Below are positions 11,516-23,339 of a stretch of 64,000 nt of DNA, piece by piece. The stretch is from Phragmites australis (lineage: Eukaryota; Streptophyta; Magnoliopsida; Poales; Poaceae): the NCBI RefSeq assembly GCF_958298935.1, contig NC_084922.1:5582501-5646500 (forward strand), written 5' to 3'. The notes beneath the pieces were generated by a model. The model was not told the DNA's origin. It made no database searches and saw nothing but the letters and a program-made list of their open reading frames with translations. How positions within the stretch are numbered: the first letter of the stretch is position 1; each line of letters begins with the position of its first letter. Position numbers and translations under genes: made by a program.

Positions 11516-14500
11516 TTGATTGAACTCCTCCTCATCAACGACGTTTGCAACTTCGACAATGCATCTTTTCCCAGTGAGAATCACATAGCGTTTCTTCTTT
11601 GTTGTGTCAGTCACATAAATACTTGGCGAACATCTTTAGCCAGTGCGAAGGGTTCAGACTTTTATTTGACATGTTTGAGATCAACGATCTCCTCTATTTG
11701 ATCGTAGTATGCGCCCCTCTACATATCGTTGTCACAAGCATCTATACGGACACCACTATTCTAATATATGCTCTCCTCATCTTGGGCAACTGTGTAAAAT
11801 GCGTATCCGTTTATATCATATCCTTGATATGTCATAACTGTGTGGGTCCGATGATAGTTTTTTTTATCAAAACACTTGTAGGAGTACCCGATTGCTTGAT
11901 TCGATCTTAGATCTAAGTGGTGAATTTTTGCATATGTTGTCTCGCAATACAAACTTTGTTCTACCCTGGATTCTCTGCAAGTAGCATCTGCTTGTGCTTA
12001 TTGACATATGAGCACACTCTGCTCATTTGATGCAGCATGAGGAAATGAGCTTAGTCATATGCATTCGGATCATGAGTTATTGCCATCTTCCCTAGAACCC
12101 ATGCACCTGCGAGCCCTCTCGTGGCGAGACTTAGGCGCACCAATTGGGTTATTTGGGTCAATGTAATCAATATATCACTCCAATACCTCCTCTGTCGCGT
12201 AACCCTGCATGATGCATTCCTCATAAAGGTTCGATTCCTTACATACGACTTGAGAATGCCCATAAATCTCTCATATGGAAACATGTGATATAGGAACACG
12301 GAGCCAATGTAGTGTATCTTCTTCACAAGATGAGCAGTGAGATGGATCATGATATAAAAAAGGATGGTGGGAAATACACCTTAAGAATACATAGAATCTA
12401 AAAGTGTCTTTTTTCTAGCTCTTCCAGCGAGTCTGGATCGAACATTTTCTGTTTAATTGCATTGAAGAAAAAGCACAGGCTCAGGATTACCTCATGAAAC
12501 TTAATTGGAGGATATTTCTAATATCTACCGCAAGCAGTGATATCATCATCATATGGCAATCATGAGACTTCATTATGGTGAAATTCATTTGTAGACCTTT
12601 CAACAAAACAAGTCTTGAGATGTTGGACGAGTAACCGGAGGAAACTTTCACACTGTAAAAGAACTTGTAGAAATTTTTTTCTCTTTTATGGAGAAAGTGA
12701 TAAGTGGTGGGGTAGGTGTTTTCCTCTGTCCATACCATATGCATGAAGCTCCGGCATTAAGCCCATTTCTTTAAGGTCAGCTCATGCGTTCTCATGATCC
12801 TTCCTTTTCACTTCATTTGGAGCAATGTACCGATCAGACTCTCGCAGATATTCTTATTTATATGTATGTTGTTGATAGAGTGGCAAACATCTAATTTTTT
12901 TCAATACTCTAGCTCGAATAGTATTGATTTCTTGTTCACATTCTTTTTGTTTATCATCATTAGAGTATCATTTTCACTTGTCAAGGACAATATTGATATT
13001 TTTAACCTAATTGTGGACATCTTTCCTACTGAAATGCCTTAAAGGTAACACTTTCTCATTTGTGCCATCAAACTGCTTGTTTATGTTTCGGTACGAGCGC
13101 TTCTTGGAAAGGAAATGTCGATGCGGCATGTGCACTATTTTAATTGAGTTGCTCAACCTCAAATCACACATGTCATCTAAGCAATAGGGGCAAGTTTCAC
13201 CTTTTCTTTTACTATGACCTAACAAGTTATGAAGTGCTAGCAGATCATTAATAGTGACGAACAACATGGCGTGCAAGTTAAAGTACTCTTACTTGTACTG
13301 ATCTATTATCTCAATGCCTTCCGACCAGAGTTTCTTAATATCATCGACTAAAGGTTTGAGGTTATATCGATATCGTTACTAGGTTGTTTTAGTCTTGATA
13401 TCAAGATCGACAACATAATGTATTTCCATTTTTTTTATAAAGCCAAGGTGGAAGGTTGTAGATCCACAATACAATAGGTCAGCTGCTATATGAGGTACTC
13501 ATGTTACCGAATGGATTCATATCATCTGTGCTTATAGCAAATCTATTATTTCTCAATTCTTCAGTGAACCAACTAAATATGAAACCAATGGTTCACCACT
13601 GAGTGGAATCCGCGTAGTGTCATATTATTGTGTTGTTCTTACGACCCTCCTTATGCCAACACACTAATGAGCCTCCTTTCTATTGGGAAACAATTGCTTT
13701 AGATGGGGAATTACAGAAAAATACCACACCACCTTCATAGGAGACCCTTTACTTCTTTTGCCTCCATCCCCATCACCACCGTCATTTCTACGCTTATATC
13801 GATGGGTTCCATAAATGGGGCTCTGATCCAGCTCTGCATACTCTTTACGAAACAACATACAATCCTGCTTACATGCATGTATTTTTCTATTTCTACTCCT
13901 AAAGAACAAGTTATCTTCTCGCATCGTAGACGCCCTCAGGCACCAAGTTCCTCTCTAGTAGCATGTCACTTAGCAAATCCAGCAATACTTTGTAACTCTT
14001 GTCATTATAACCATGGGTTGCCTTCAGCTGTAGAAGCTTTGCTTCGTGACTCTTGTCATTATAACCATGGGTTGGCTTCAGCTGTAGAAGCTTTAGGTTT
14101 CCAAATAGTCACGTATACTTCTTTTTACAGTTAGGATAAAGGGGCGAATTGAAATCTCGCATAAATTCTTGAAATTTAGCAAACTCAAAATTATTAGACT
14201 CGTCGTGTCGCTCAGCATCCCACACCATATGGTCCACATTCTCCATAAAATCCACGAGATCATTATTATTGAAACCTAATATATCATTATCCCCGAGATC
14301 ATAATCCATAGCACCGGGTATACTACTTAATCCACACTGTCAACATAGAGGCCCCAATCCATCTCTCCTTCATTAAGGCATTCCTCACCATGTTTGTTCT
14401 AACCTGTATAATTCTCTTTAAATCCATGTATGATCAAGTGTGCATGAATGTTATCTAGTTTCAGGAACTTGTTGTCATTCCTGTAATCGCGACATGCACA

Positions 14501-14686
14501 ATACATTGCCGTTTTACCCTGAGCTTTCATATCCGCCAAGGCAGCACTCATGTTTCATTTGATTTGTTGTGGATTGGATGATGGGAAAACCAGCAAGCAA
14601 CAAACGTAGGCTGTGAAATACTTCACCCCGTTCAGGTACTCCGGATAAATCTAGGTCTCAAGGTACATCCAACTTCTGTCCGCCAT
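11516..14686 (-). pseudogene. TNP2-type CACTA transposase, broken
   Basis: Minus-strand pieces appear in the family's order. From the ATG at 14686: MADRSWMYLET, later CACRDYRN and IHAHLIIHGFK, fitting the Transpos_assoc N-terminal domain. At 14309-14109: an acidic stretch. At 13924-13664: HRYKRRNDGGDG, then KVVWYFSVIPHLKQLF. At 13276-13007: CPYCLDDMC and the HRHFLSK region. At 12744-12487: VSSGYSSNISR and KSHDCHMM. At 12350-12051: MIHLTAHLVKKIHYIGSVFL (DUF4218). At 11952-11761: GYAFYTVAQDEESIY (DUF4216-like). In-frame stops occur from residue 12 and frames shift repeatedly, so no transposase can be made. Some gaps could be introns. Confidence 0.8.
13988..14098. repeat. 57-bp tandem duplication inside the transposase relic
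   Basis: Two nearly identical copies of a segment beginning CTCTTGTCATTATAACCATG and ending GCTGTAGAAGCTTT. The differences are one substitution and the linker GCTTCGTGA. It is a local duplication in the CACTA coding relic. Confidence 0.85.
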
Positions 14687-15079
14687 CTACAATATAAAAA
14701 CATTCATTATTCACTAATAATTACCTTAATTACGTGATTAAGCATGCAATTAAAAATTTCATACAATTACACTAAATCTGTGGCATCTCATGGTAGATCT
14801 GACAAAGCTAGTATCAAAATTAACACCAATACAGATCACTTGTACTAAGATTTTGGATAAATATGTAAAATATTTTATTACAACTCAAAACACAAAAATC
14901 TACCAAATATATGTTATAGAAGGAAGAAAGTGGGAGATGAAAACCTTCGAAGACCTATCAACAATTAAAACTTTAAATCAACAAGATATTAGAAAGTCGC
15001 TAACGAAGCTGAAAAATCATCAGAAGTTGACGTCAAAGTTGCGCTCTGTAACTGTTGGGCACACGGTAGCTGGCTAGCT

Positions 15080-15505
15080 CTAATAATAGAGCTGAGTCAT
15101 CAGTAATAAGTCATTACAGTACACGTTACTTATGACTTATCATCAATGACGAGTCATAATATCACATATCACTTATAACTGGTCTAGAAAAACTCGTCAC
15201 TAATACTATATCGTAAGTGACGGATCGTAACGTGACATATCTATCACTAATAACTACCCTATGAGATCCATCACTAATATGTTATGCATCAGTGACGGAT
15301 GTAGTTACGATTTATCACTAATATCATAAGTAATAGTGAATTTTATAAACTGTCACTGATAATCTATCATCAGTAACAAATTATAATTTAATCTAAACCC
15401 GAGACTATAAATAACGGATCACCGAAAGATCTGTCACAGACATTCTGTAGTGACGGATTGAACAATCTATCATTAATTTTTTATCTCTTTGTCTATTTTT
15501 CACTA
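15080..15505. repeat. CACTA subterminal repeats, right side
   Basis: Dense direct and inverted copies of ATCACTAATA, GTGACGGATC and TCATCAGTAA motifs over about 400 bp. Such arrays are where the CACTA terminal-binding protein binds. They continue some 50 bp beyond the candidate terminus at 15452. Confidence 0.6.
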
Positions 15506-15509
15506 GCGA

Positions 15510-16200
15510 CTCTGTTCGATCAGGCCTTGCTACGATAACTGAACTTCTGGACTGCGAGAGATAGATGGTGCAGTTATGCAGCTGCGTACTTGTATTGCAT
15601 CTAAGTGTGTGCTCCAGTTATAAAACTGTTGCGTATTGACTGCGAGCACTGATGCTCTCCTGTTCCTCCACATGAGCATCGAGCAGATCGCTCATGGAGT
15701 GCTGGCGTGCTGCTCTCTTTCCCTCGTCTCGATCCCGTCGACCTGATCCCCGCTGTTTGGTCCCCCTGTACTGTAGTCTGGAGTGCGGAGCTGCAGCGGC
15801 TGTCCATCCCTCTCTTCTTGGCCCACACATACGTACGTACAGACGCGAAAGAGAGGGCGATCTGGCGTCGAGTACAGTAGCTGTGGATCTCATGGGCAGA
15901 AAAATGCAACAGTGATCGGTGGACGGCGAAAGGCGCTGGGATTTACGTTTGCTACACAAAGAGAGTGCAAATCTTCAGAGCATAGGGCTGTGGGGATGCA
16001 GTACTGTGTAACCGAGAGGAGTCGTGTGGCAGAACACGAAAATGTTGGGGCTGCAGTGATATTTTTTGGTTATATAATTTGAGCCAGAAAGAGGTTAGCT
16101 ACAAGCTGGTGGTGATCTAAATGACATGGATAAATAAGTTAAACATGGTAGTGAAAATAACTGATTGTGCGACTTTGCCGTTCCCAACCAACCAAAAAAA
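15510..16200. other. Intergenic, moderately CpG-rich, nothing recognised
   Basis: Both strands carry overlapping open frames (15601-16082) but none shows a domain or repeat structure. Probably low-copy intergenic DNA. Confidence 0.4.
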
Positions 16201-16222
16201 GGAAATTTAATTATATGTCCTA

Positions 16223-16412
16223 AGGTTAATCAAACTTTGATAATATGTTTGAAGTTAATCGTCATTTGATCATATGTCTCGTATATTATTTTGTAACAAA
16301 GTTTATCTTTTCACATCTCTTACTTAATATGAAATTTGTTATAAACTAGTTCTTATAAAACATATGGTCAAAATATAATCAATTTTAAATATATTATCAA
16401 AGAGATTAACTT
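16223..16412. mobile_element. Foldback MITE
   Basis: The left arm (16223-16275, AAGGTTAATCAAACTTTGAT...) pairs with the reverse complement of the right arm (about 16358-16412, ...ATCAAAGAGATTAACTTTGA) over about 50 bp with roughly 80% identity. A short AT-rich loop separates the arms. No terminal duplication could be settled, so the superfamily is open. Confidence 0.6.
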
Positions 16413-16514
16413 TGACACGTATAATCGATTTCGTAAAAACAAAACGTTCCCAAGTCCCAACCAACAAAAAAACCAGGGCCGAACATGCAGTCAAGCCCAA
16501 TTGCAGCCTATTTA

Positions 16515-16790
16515 ATCTCAGAAGAGGCTTTTCTGTAGCATTTTCGGCACTACAGCCCATTCGGACTTCACACATGTTGGCTCAGCCTCTAACTAGCCCA
16601 ATCGGCGTTGATTTGGTCTCAGCAGTCAGAACAGTCCTTTTTCTGTAGTACTACTTTCGGTACTACAGACCTAATTAGAATTCGTACAAACGGGCCCCCG
16701 ACTCGAACAAGCCCAGTTATAGACGACTTGGTCTCAGGAGAGGAGAGGCTTTTCTGTAGCATTTTGGGCATTGGAGACCTTAGCCCATAT
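16515..16790. repeat. About 110-bp tandem repeat, three diverged copies
   Basis: Each copy carries AGAGGCTTTTCTGTAGCATTT or a close variant. The CTGTAG core recurs at about 16536, 16644 and 16754. The first two copies contain a hairpin: CTGTAGCATTTTCGGCACTACAG and CTGTAGTACTACTTTCGGTACTACAG. The third has lost the 3' arm. Confidence 0.7.
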
Positions 16791-16849
16791 CGAGTTCATA
16801 CAAGCGGTACACCTGTCGAACGACCCCAACCACGGCACTAAGTATTTTG

Positions 16850-18825
16850 GGTCAGAAAAAGGTTCGGGCCAAAGATTAGGGCCCTTCTTCTGCTTTCCTT
16901 TTGTGCCTGATTTGAACAAAATTACTGGAGCGTGTGCAGCAGTTGTGCTCGCTTCGCCTACACGTGTAGAATCCTCCTACACGCGGTCAGTGAATATTGG
17001 CGCGCCACACTATTCAGGCCGCCGAGCAGCACATGGAGAATCTTACCTATCAAAACGGGGTCGCATTTACACCAATATTCACGTCAGCCACATGTTTTGC
17101 CACCGTCTGATCTGAGCAGTAGTGACTGAAGTCTCTTCGATGTGAAACTGTCATATGTTTGGTCGCTCAGCCGCTCGCGCATTCTAAAAAAATCGTCCCT
17201 CGCTGGCAGCTCGTCGATAAATCCTTAGTAGCCTACGAACTTCACCTTTATGCGATCCCTGAGTTTTTAAGACCAGTTCCAAGCGAATTCAAATCATCAT
17301 CGCATTCCAAATCGTCTCGATCCTGATCCCAAATCCAATATGTTCAGATCTCGATTTTTCCTTATCCCAATCCTAAAACATCCCACAGATCTATCGCCAA
17401 CGTCAAACTGCTACTGATGGTGGATAGCTACCCTGTCGGCTGTGTGTCGCCCCTCTCCTCCACGACGACCATCGTCTGCGCCACTTTCTCTCCGCCGTCA
17501 CCCTACCAATAGATGAGTTGCCTCCCGGTGCATCATCGCCGCCATCCAACTACAGGCTATCACTTTCGTCTTGCTCTCTGTAGTCGAAATCCTCACAATC
17601 ACCAGATTGTCACCAATCATCAGATCATCGCATCCCTTCTTCACGGGGCTCGGTTGACACGGTATGGCTCCATAGTCGCAGAGCCCCATCCGGTGAACTG
17701 TTGCTTGGCTCCAGTCCAGGAAAGCAAGTGGTCAGAATCGATCCCCAATGTGAGCATGCCACTACTCCGGTTGCGCACTCTTCGTTTTGTGCACTCTTCG
17801 TTTCTTTTGCTATATTGACTCCAAAAGAGACATCAGCTGAGTGGCAAGAAGTCTCTTTCCACTGATAAATTAGGCTCGAGCGGGTAGTCAGCGATTGCCT
17901 TTTAAGTTTAGAGGCCACGAAAGATAAAGATATCTAGGTCCATATCAAGGAAAACATGATATGAGTAATCAACTGATAAATAGGCTCCAAGTATCCCAAG
18001 ATCTGCAGATTTCCTCATGCCCAGATCCACAATAACCAGAACTTAAATCAATATAGATATGTGGGGCGAGTAGTCAGCAATGACGACAAATATCTTAACT
18101 AAGTTGTAGAAGTCACTTCCAAGTATGATAGAAATGGCTATGAAGACCTGCGGGAATACACATCATATGAGAAAATCAAGCATGATGGCATGACCAATTA
18201 AATAATATTGCAGATTAAAAAATCATTATCCAGAACCATGAAACAGAAGTATGCATTAATCACATATAGCTGCAGATTCAGCTAGCGTCATTGCAACAGA
18301 AGAGAAGAAAAAAAAACGCTTATTGAATACAAAGAAAACATGAATATACCTTGTAATACAGGCCCCTGAAGTCACCGTTACTAAGGTTATCTAGGTACCA
18401 GTGATCATGACCAGCTTGTGCGCTGATAAATGGCTAAAGAAAACCCAAGATATGACTGACCCAAGGAAAACCGAGCAGTTCACAATATGGGGGAAATAAG
18501 ACCAAACCCAACATAACTAAGACTGAAGTTAATATAATACTTTCCAGAATACAAAAACAAAAGTTAAGATAAAATGATATTTTCTTGACTTCCTCACACA
18601 TCTCATATATTACAAGGTCATATTTTCAAACTTGAATATGCAAATGAATACACATTGAAACCATAAAACATAGCATGCGGCACAATAGTCCTTAGCACTA
18701 CAAGTTCTTTTTTTTAACAGAGGCGGAGTAATTTGAAAGGTCAAGCAATACAGAATTAGTGATACTACAGGAATCCTTCAATTGTCACTGTCATAGATAA
18801 TTGAAATCAAATAGTGGACTTAGGC
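16850..18825. other. Intergenic, no gene recognised
   Basis: Contains GC-rich (16930-17130, 17400-17700) and AT-rich parts. Short frames at 17513-17918 overlap on both strands without motifs. A small direct repeat of GCACTCTTCGTTT occurs near 17776-17805. Confidence 0.4.
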
Positions 18826-18879
18826 ATATCTATATTATACTTGCTCTTTTTTATCTCGTACATAAGAAAATCAAATAGG

Positions 18880-19055
18880 TAAATTGGATAAATAAATATG
18901 TTCTTTTGGATATTCTGCTTGTGTTTCGGTCTGGTATATAATGAAGACAAGTAGGTGAATTGGAAATATGTTTTTTTAGATTCTGCTAACGCTGGGATAA
19001 CATATAGGTAAATTGCATAATTGAATATGTCCTTTTGCACATTCTGCTCACGCTA
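18880..19055. repeat. About 70-bp tandem repeat, three copies
   Basis: Three diverged copies of a unit running from ATAGGTAAATTGGATAA through ATATGTTCTTTTGGATATTCTGCT. They lie just inside the proposed Helitron 5' end. Confidence 0.65.
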
Positions 19056-19221
19056 TAATAAGTGGTAGAATTACTCTCTCCTAAGATGGCACCATTGTAT
19101 TTTAAAATAATATGTTCTGTCTTCTGAGAAATCAAGTTAAAATATGTCTTGGTTTATATGTGATGAGTGATTGATAAGGTTATCGATTTGGTTTGTCGAA
19201 TTTTAAATTGTCTAGGATGTG

Positions 19222-19380
19222 CAGAGAGTTCGTACATTTTCTCGAAGAGTTCGCAAAATTCTTCAGATAGTCCGCAATTTTGAAGTGAACTGGGATGTGC
19301 GGAGAGTCCGTATTTTTGCAGAGAGTATGCAATTTTGCAGAGAGTCCGCTCTTTTCTTCGGAAAGTGCGCAATTGAGCAG
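19222..19380. repeat. About 20-bp minisatellite, AGAGAGTCCGCAATTTTGC
   Basis: Seven imperfect units built on AGAGTCCGCAATTTTGCAG and variants, interrupted once by TGAACTGGGATGTGCGG. Within the proposed Helitron. Confidence 0.7.
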
Positions 19381-19975
19381 AATTTGAATTTCGATTGGAA
19401 TATGCTTTGAGTTTATTTGAGTTTTCAATTGAGCATTTTGGTTATGGACTAACTGCAGATGGAGTCGGAGATATGTGTTTGCTTGTCTTATGGTGTGAAG
19501 GTAGTGGATACAACTTGGTGGTCAATGACAGATGATCGGGGTCAAGTGGGGTGCTTGGTGACGGATGATCAAGGAGGTCGAGCGGAATCAAGGGTGATCC
19601 TAGCGATATACGTGGAGGTCAAGCAAAGCTTAGAAGATGGATAAAGATAGTGTGTTGATAAAGTCAAGCAAAAGGGATGCTGTGAAGGCACCGCAGCCGT
19701 TCGATGAATGAAGAAGAAAATGAACCAAAATATCCTCGGTGGGAGGTACAAATGAATGAATTCCTTGCAACTTAGCGATCGACGGTGGGTGATCGGGGCC
19801 ACATGAGATTTTAAGGTTCTAAAATTTTCAGGTTAGCGATCCTTGCAACTTAGTTTGTAAAATTTTCAGGTTCCGCCTATTCACCTCCTCTCTGAGCCAC
19901 ATCAGATTTTTTTTCACCATATTTGATAACAATGGTTTTACATTATATAAATATCAAATAGTAATATATACATAC

Positions 19976-20410
19976 GAAAAGGCAATCATAACTTAGACAA
20001 TAGGTTGATTATGTCGTATAATATTTCATTGCTTAAAAAATATCGGGTGCATATAAATGTTGAATATTGCAACAAGAGTAAAATTTTAAAACATCTATGC
20101 AAATATATACACAAAGGTCCTAATAGAGCTAAAATAGGTTTTGAGAGCATTAAAAAAGGTGAAGATATACCTATAAATTCTAATAACAATACAGCTGATG
20201 CGATAAAAGAATACTTGATTGCAGATAATATGTGAGCTAGATGCATTATGGCGACTATTTAGCTATGACATTCATTATCATACATCGTCTGTTGAACGAT
20301 TGCTTGTCCACCTCCCTTTAATAGATAGTGTAACATTCAATAACAATGCTCAACTTAAAAAATTGATACAAAATCCAGATAACCAAAGAACAATGCTCAC
20401 CAAATAGTTT
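19976..20410 (+). pseudogene. Helitron Rep/helicase N-terminal relic (Helitron_like_N)
   Basis: Plus-strand reading gives NLDNRLIMSYNISLLKKYRV, then HINVEYCNKSKILKHLCKYI and HKGPNRAKIGF. After a frameshift near 20220 it gives ICELDALWRLFSYDIHYH, SSVERLLVHLP and NPDNQRTMLTK. This order is the signature of the Helitron helicase-like N-terminal region seen across plants. The remaining Rep motifs and the helicase domain are absent downstream, so the protein is truncated as well as frameshifted. It lies on the same strand as the 3' Helitron terminus at 22979. Confidence 0.8.
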
Positions 20411-22366
20411 ATAGTAAATCAAAAATATGTGTGTTAGATTTTGGAACGAGTCAAGCCATTCCAGACATGAGCTGAGCTATCTCACGAGCTTCGAGCTTTT
20501 CGTCTAGCCCTAACAATTACCATCTATGTATCTCAATTTGCATATAGGAAAGTCCCCATAGCTTCTATAATCTGCAGATTGATGATACAATGGAAATTGA
20601 ATGACCACAGTAAGAGCCCCTGCAATCATATATAATATACATCAAATTTTAATTTTTATCACTACCAATCTTTTCTTTTACACCACTCCTCTATTAAGTC
20701 AATACAATAGAAATCCAACTTCATCAGCTACAGCTACATGTAAAAGATCTTATGTATCTATAACACACGATTCACATGTAATTTTTCCTATTTTGTTTAG
20801 TATTACAGATCACATAGCAATAGTTGTTCTCATCAATTTTCCCAATTCTAAGGTTAAAACTAGGAATGGAGTCCCAAATCGCAGAGATCAAAACTGAGTT
20901 GAAGTCCAAAGGTTTCCTGACGTTAATACAAATTTGCGGTGGTTATCTCTTCCTGATGAAGTCTGAACAACATGGTCCAAGGAATGCACATAGCGGAAGC
21001 ACAAACAAGCTATGTATCATCATACTGGCAAGGCATGGTAAGCTCCTTCTTTTGCCTTCATGCCCCTCAACTGTTCAATGAAATGTGAAGGTAGCACAAG
21101 CACCCTTTTATATTCAGTTTTGGCTGTAATTGGCTACTATTACTGTGCAGTTTAATAAATTTCTTTTAGACAGTTCCTTGTGCAGTTTGTATATTACTGT
21201 GTAGCTCACTATGATTACTGACCAGCTTGGCCCATAAAGAGGTACTTTCCAGTCCTCACTGCATTTTAGTCGGGATGGTGACCTATTTCTTGTTTCATAT
21301 TGAATTTATATCATGATAAACCATTTAGCTACTATAACCAAAGCATCATCGCTGCAGAAAGGTGATGTCCTACTACTTTATCGCTAAAATGATAAAATTC
21401 TGAATTCAATAATGGCAATCTGTCTCATTCTTTTGCTAACATTATGTGATTTTAGCAGCACACCTGACTTCCCAGTAAAGATTGTGTCTCCTTCTATGGC
21501 CTATAGTTTATCATTATTAACAGTATCTTGCCTATATAACATATTCCCATTTGACATTACTTTCTATTTCTTATAGGTATATATTGATAAGGGAGATGAG
21601 TGATGTAACATGTGGATGGAACTAAGTACGGTTTTCAACTATGTGTGTGCACATGTTTAGGGGCTCATCATTTGCACTTTGATCAGTTTATCGACCAACT
21701 CAAGGTAATCGACTTTACTCTATTGCGTATTTTTGCTCTATATTTGTTATTGTTGTAGTTAAATAAATCGAATGCTTCTTCTTTTTTAAATAGTAACAGG
21801 ATAACTATAAAAAACATTGAAAACTATGTATTTTGGTTTTTCTATTTGATAATTATAGAATATTCTATAATTGTTCGATATGCTTATTCTTTTAGGCTCC
21901 GCCCTCTTCTTAATAGCAAATAGAAAGTTATCTGCACATATAACAACAAGAAATCCTTTTAAAACTGGAGATGAGGAGCTTACCCGCTCTATTCTTTTTA
22001 AAATGTGCATCCATAATAGAAAGTCAGTGTGCTTTCAATTCTATTTTCTGTTTAATTTTGGTTCCCTATCTGTGGTACATTGCTTTGGGAAAAAGTAAAC
22101 TCAATTAATGGCTCCTTGATTTCCATTTTTTTTTGTCTGTCCACACTCCATACTGCTAAACACCTAGTACATGATCATTCATGCGTATTATTATTTTTCC
22201 TTATGATATAGTGTGTTTGTGTTGGAAATGGCTGACCGTTTCCTAGGATTTTCATGCATTATTAGCGTCACTATTTTCTGAAATATGTAGCTTCTTTAGT
22301 CCATCCATGTAGACATAACTTTTTGTCGATACTCTTGTTTCTCCCCTTATATTGAGTTTTTGACAC

Positions 22367-22593
22367 AATGTGACTTCCTTACTGGTTGCATCATCTTTAA
22401 ATGAGGATGCGGCATTATGGAAGCTAGGAACGCTGCCCCCAGGCTTAATCACATTCTACTCCACCACAAAGCCTCTGCAAAAAACTTGGCATGTTCTTGG
22501 ACTTGAGTACAATCCAAACATCAGCATGGAAGAGATCAGAAATGTTGTTGTTGTGCACTACACCCTGACATCTCTGAAGTTAGATTGTGATTG
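22367..22593 (+). pseudogene. Galacturonosyltransferase (GAUT, GT8) gene fragment
   Basis: The translated segment SLNEDAALWKLGTLPPGLIT, then TWHVLGLEYNPNISMEEIRN, then VVVVHY, matches the C-terminal part of plant GAUT proteins. In intact members the text runs ...LWKLGTLPPGLITFY...SWHVLGLGYNP...AAVVHYNGNMKPWL. Here it diverges right after HY and stops 10 codons later, so only one exon-sized piece is present. The family makes pectin homogalacturonan in the Golgi. It sits about 380 bp inside a Helitron-like 3' end, suggesting Helitron capture. A transcript read-through could still exist but not an active enzyme. Confidence 0.75.
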
Positions 22594-22951
22594 ATTCTGT
22601 GAATTCTTGACATACCGAGATTGTAACTTCTTTTATACAACTTTTTCACTCCTACAATATGAACATGCTTCTGTAACATATATTTTGGATGTGATAAATG
22701 TGTCCAGTCATTTATAAAGAACTACTAAACTAATTATTTTGTAGTAATATAAGTAAGTCCATGATCCTACAAATGTTATTTTGTTGTATTGTAAGTCACG
22801 AAATCAATGCAACTACTTCTATACTTGTAACGATGTTGAGAAGAACAAACAAACATGAACATATGCAAAATACACAATATGACCATCTTCGATTCATTTA
22901 CATTATCATATACTACATGGAGAATACGACAAAGCAAATGAGGGTCAGCAA

Positions 22952-22980
22952 GCGCGGCAACGCTGCGCCCTCTTTCTGGT
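22952..22980 (+). other. Helitron 3' terminus (hairpin plus CTGG|T)
   Basis: GCGCGGCAACGCTGCGC can form a short stem. CTGG (22976-22979) matches CTRR and is followed by the expected T. Grass Helitrons often show GCGCGGCAACGC-type hairpins, from memory. Confidence 0.55.
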
Positions 22981-23335
22981 AATAATGAAACATGTACTGC
23001 CAAATACAACAGTCAAACAAATATGCTAAAAACAAAGGCTCCCAGATCGGCATCCAAAGCTGTTCTGTGTGTACTGGCCTAGCTAAGCCTGCAGCTGCTA
23101 CAGTGTCTACTACCCACTGTAGCACTACAGTTCTACATACGTCCTTGAATACGAGCCTTTTGTACGCCACTGGTTGATTTTTTTTATAAAGCTGATATAT
23201 ATTACAAAGTTTTTCTATCATGGACTCTGTCTACTGTACAGCAACATATCACCAGCCAGGCAAAAGAGGATTAACAAAAGTATAATGTATATAATCAAAC
23301 ACATATTCTACTGCTTCTCCACCTGTGTTCGACAA
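22981..23335. other. Intergenic, nothing recognised
   Basis: Contains several CTGTAG/CTACAG motifs (23095-23135) that could fold. No gene or element end identified. Confidence 0.4.
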
Positions 23336-23339
23336 AGAT

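Larger units (their letters stand above)
10700..15452 (-). mobile_element. CACTA (En/Spm) transposon, decayed, ends approximate
   Basis: Two regions of subterminal repeats flank a minus-strand TNP2-type transposase relic. The left one (10700-10835) has copies of TCACCTATGA/TCATAGGTGA and CCTGTCACC. The right one (15080-15500) has many ATCACTAAT and AGTGACGGAT units. A TGTAGTG at 15446-15452 (CACTACA on the minus strand) may be the right end, but similar repeats continue to about 15500. CACTAC at 10765 is a weak candidate for the left end because repeats also lie outside it. No 3-bp duplication could be settled. Confidence 0.65.
18829..22979 (+). mobile_element. Probable Helitron, non-autonomous, with captured gene fragment
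   Basis: The 3' end is the better supported one. A GC-rich hairpin-forming stretch GCGCGGCAACGCTGCGC (22952-22968) lies 7 bp before CTGG (22976-22979), followed by T. This fits the Helitron 3' signature (hairpin, CTRR, insertion before T). A Rep/helicase relic (19976-20410) and a GAUT fragment (22367-22593) lie upstream on the same strand. The proposed 5' end, A|TCTATATTATAC at 18829, is only a candidate matching the TC start rule. Helitrons make no target duplication, so the span cannot be confirmed that way. Confidence 0.5.
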
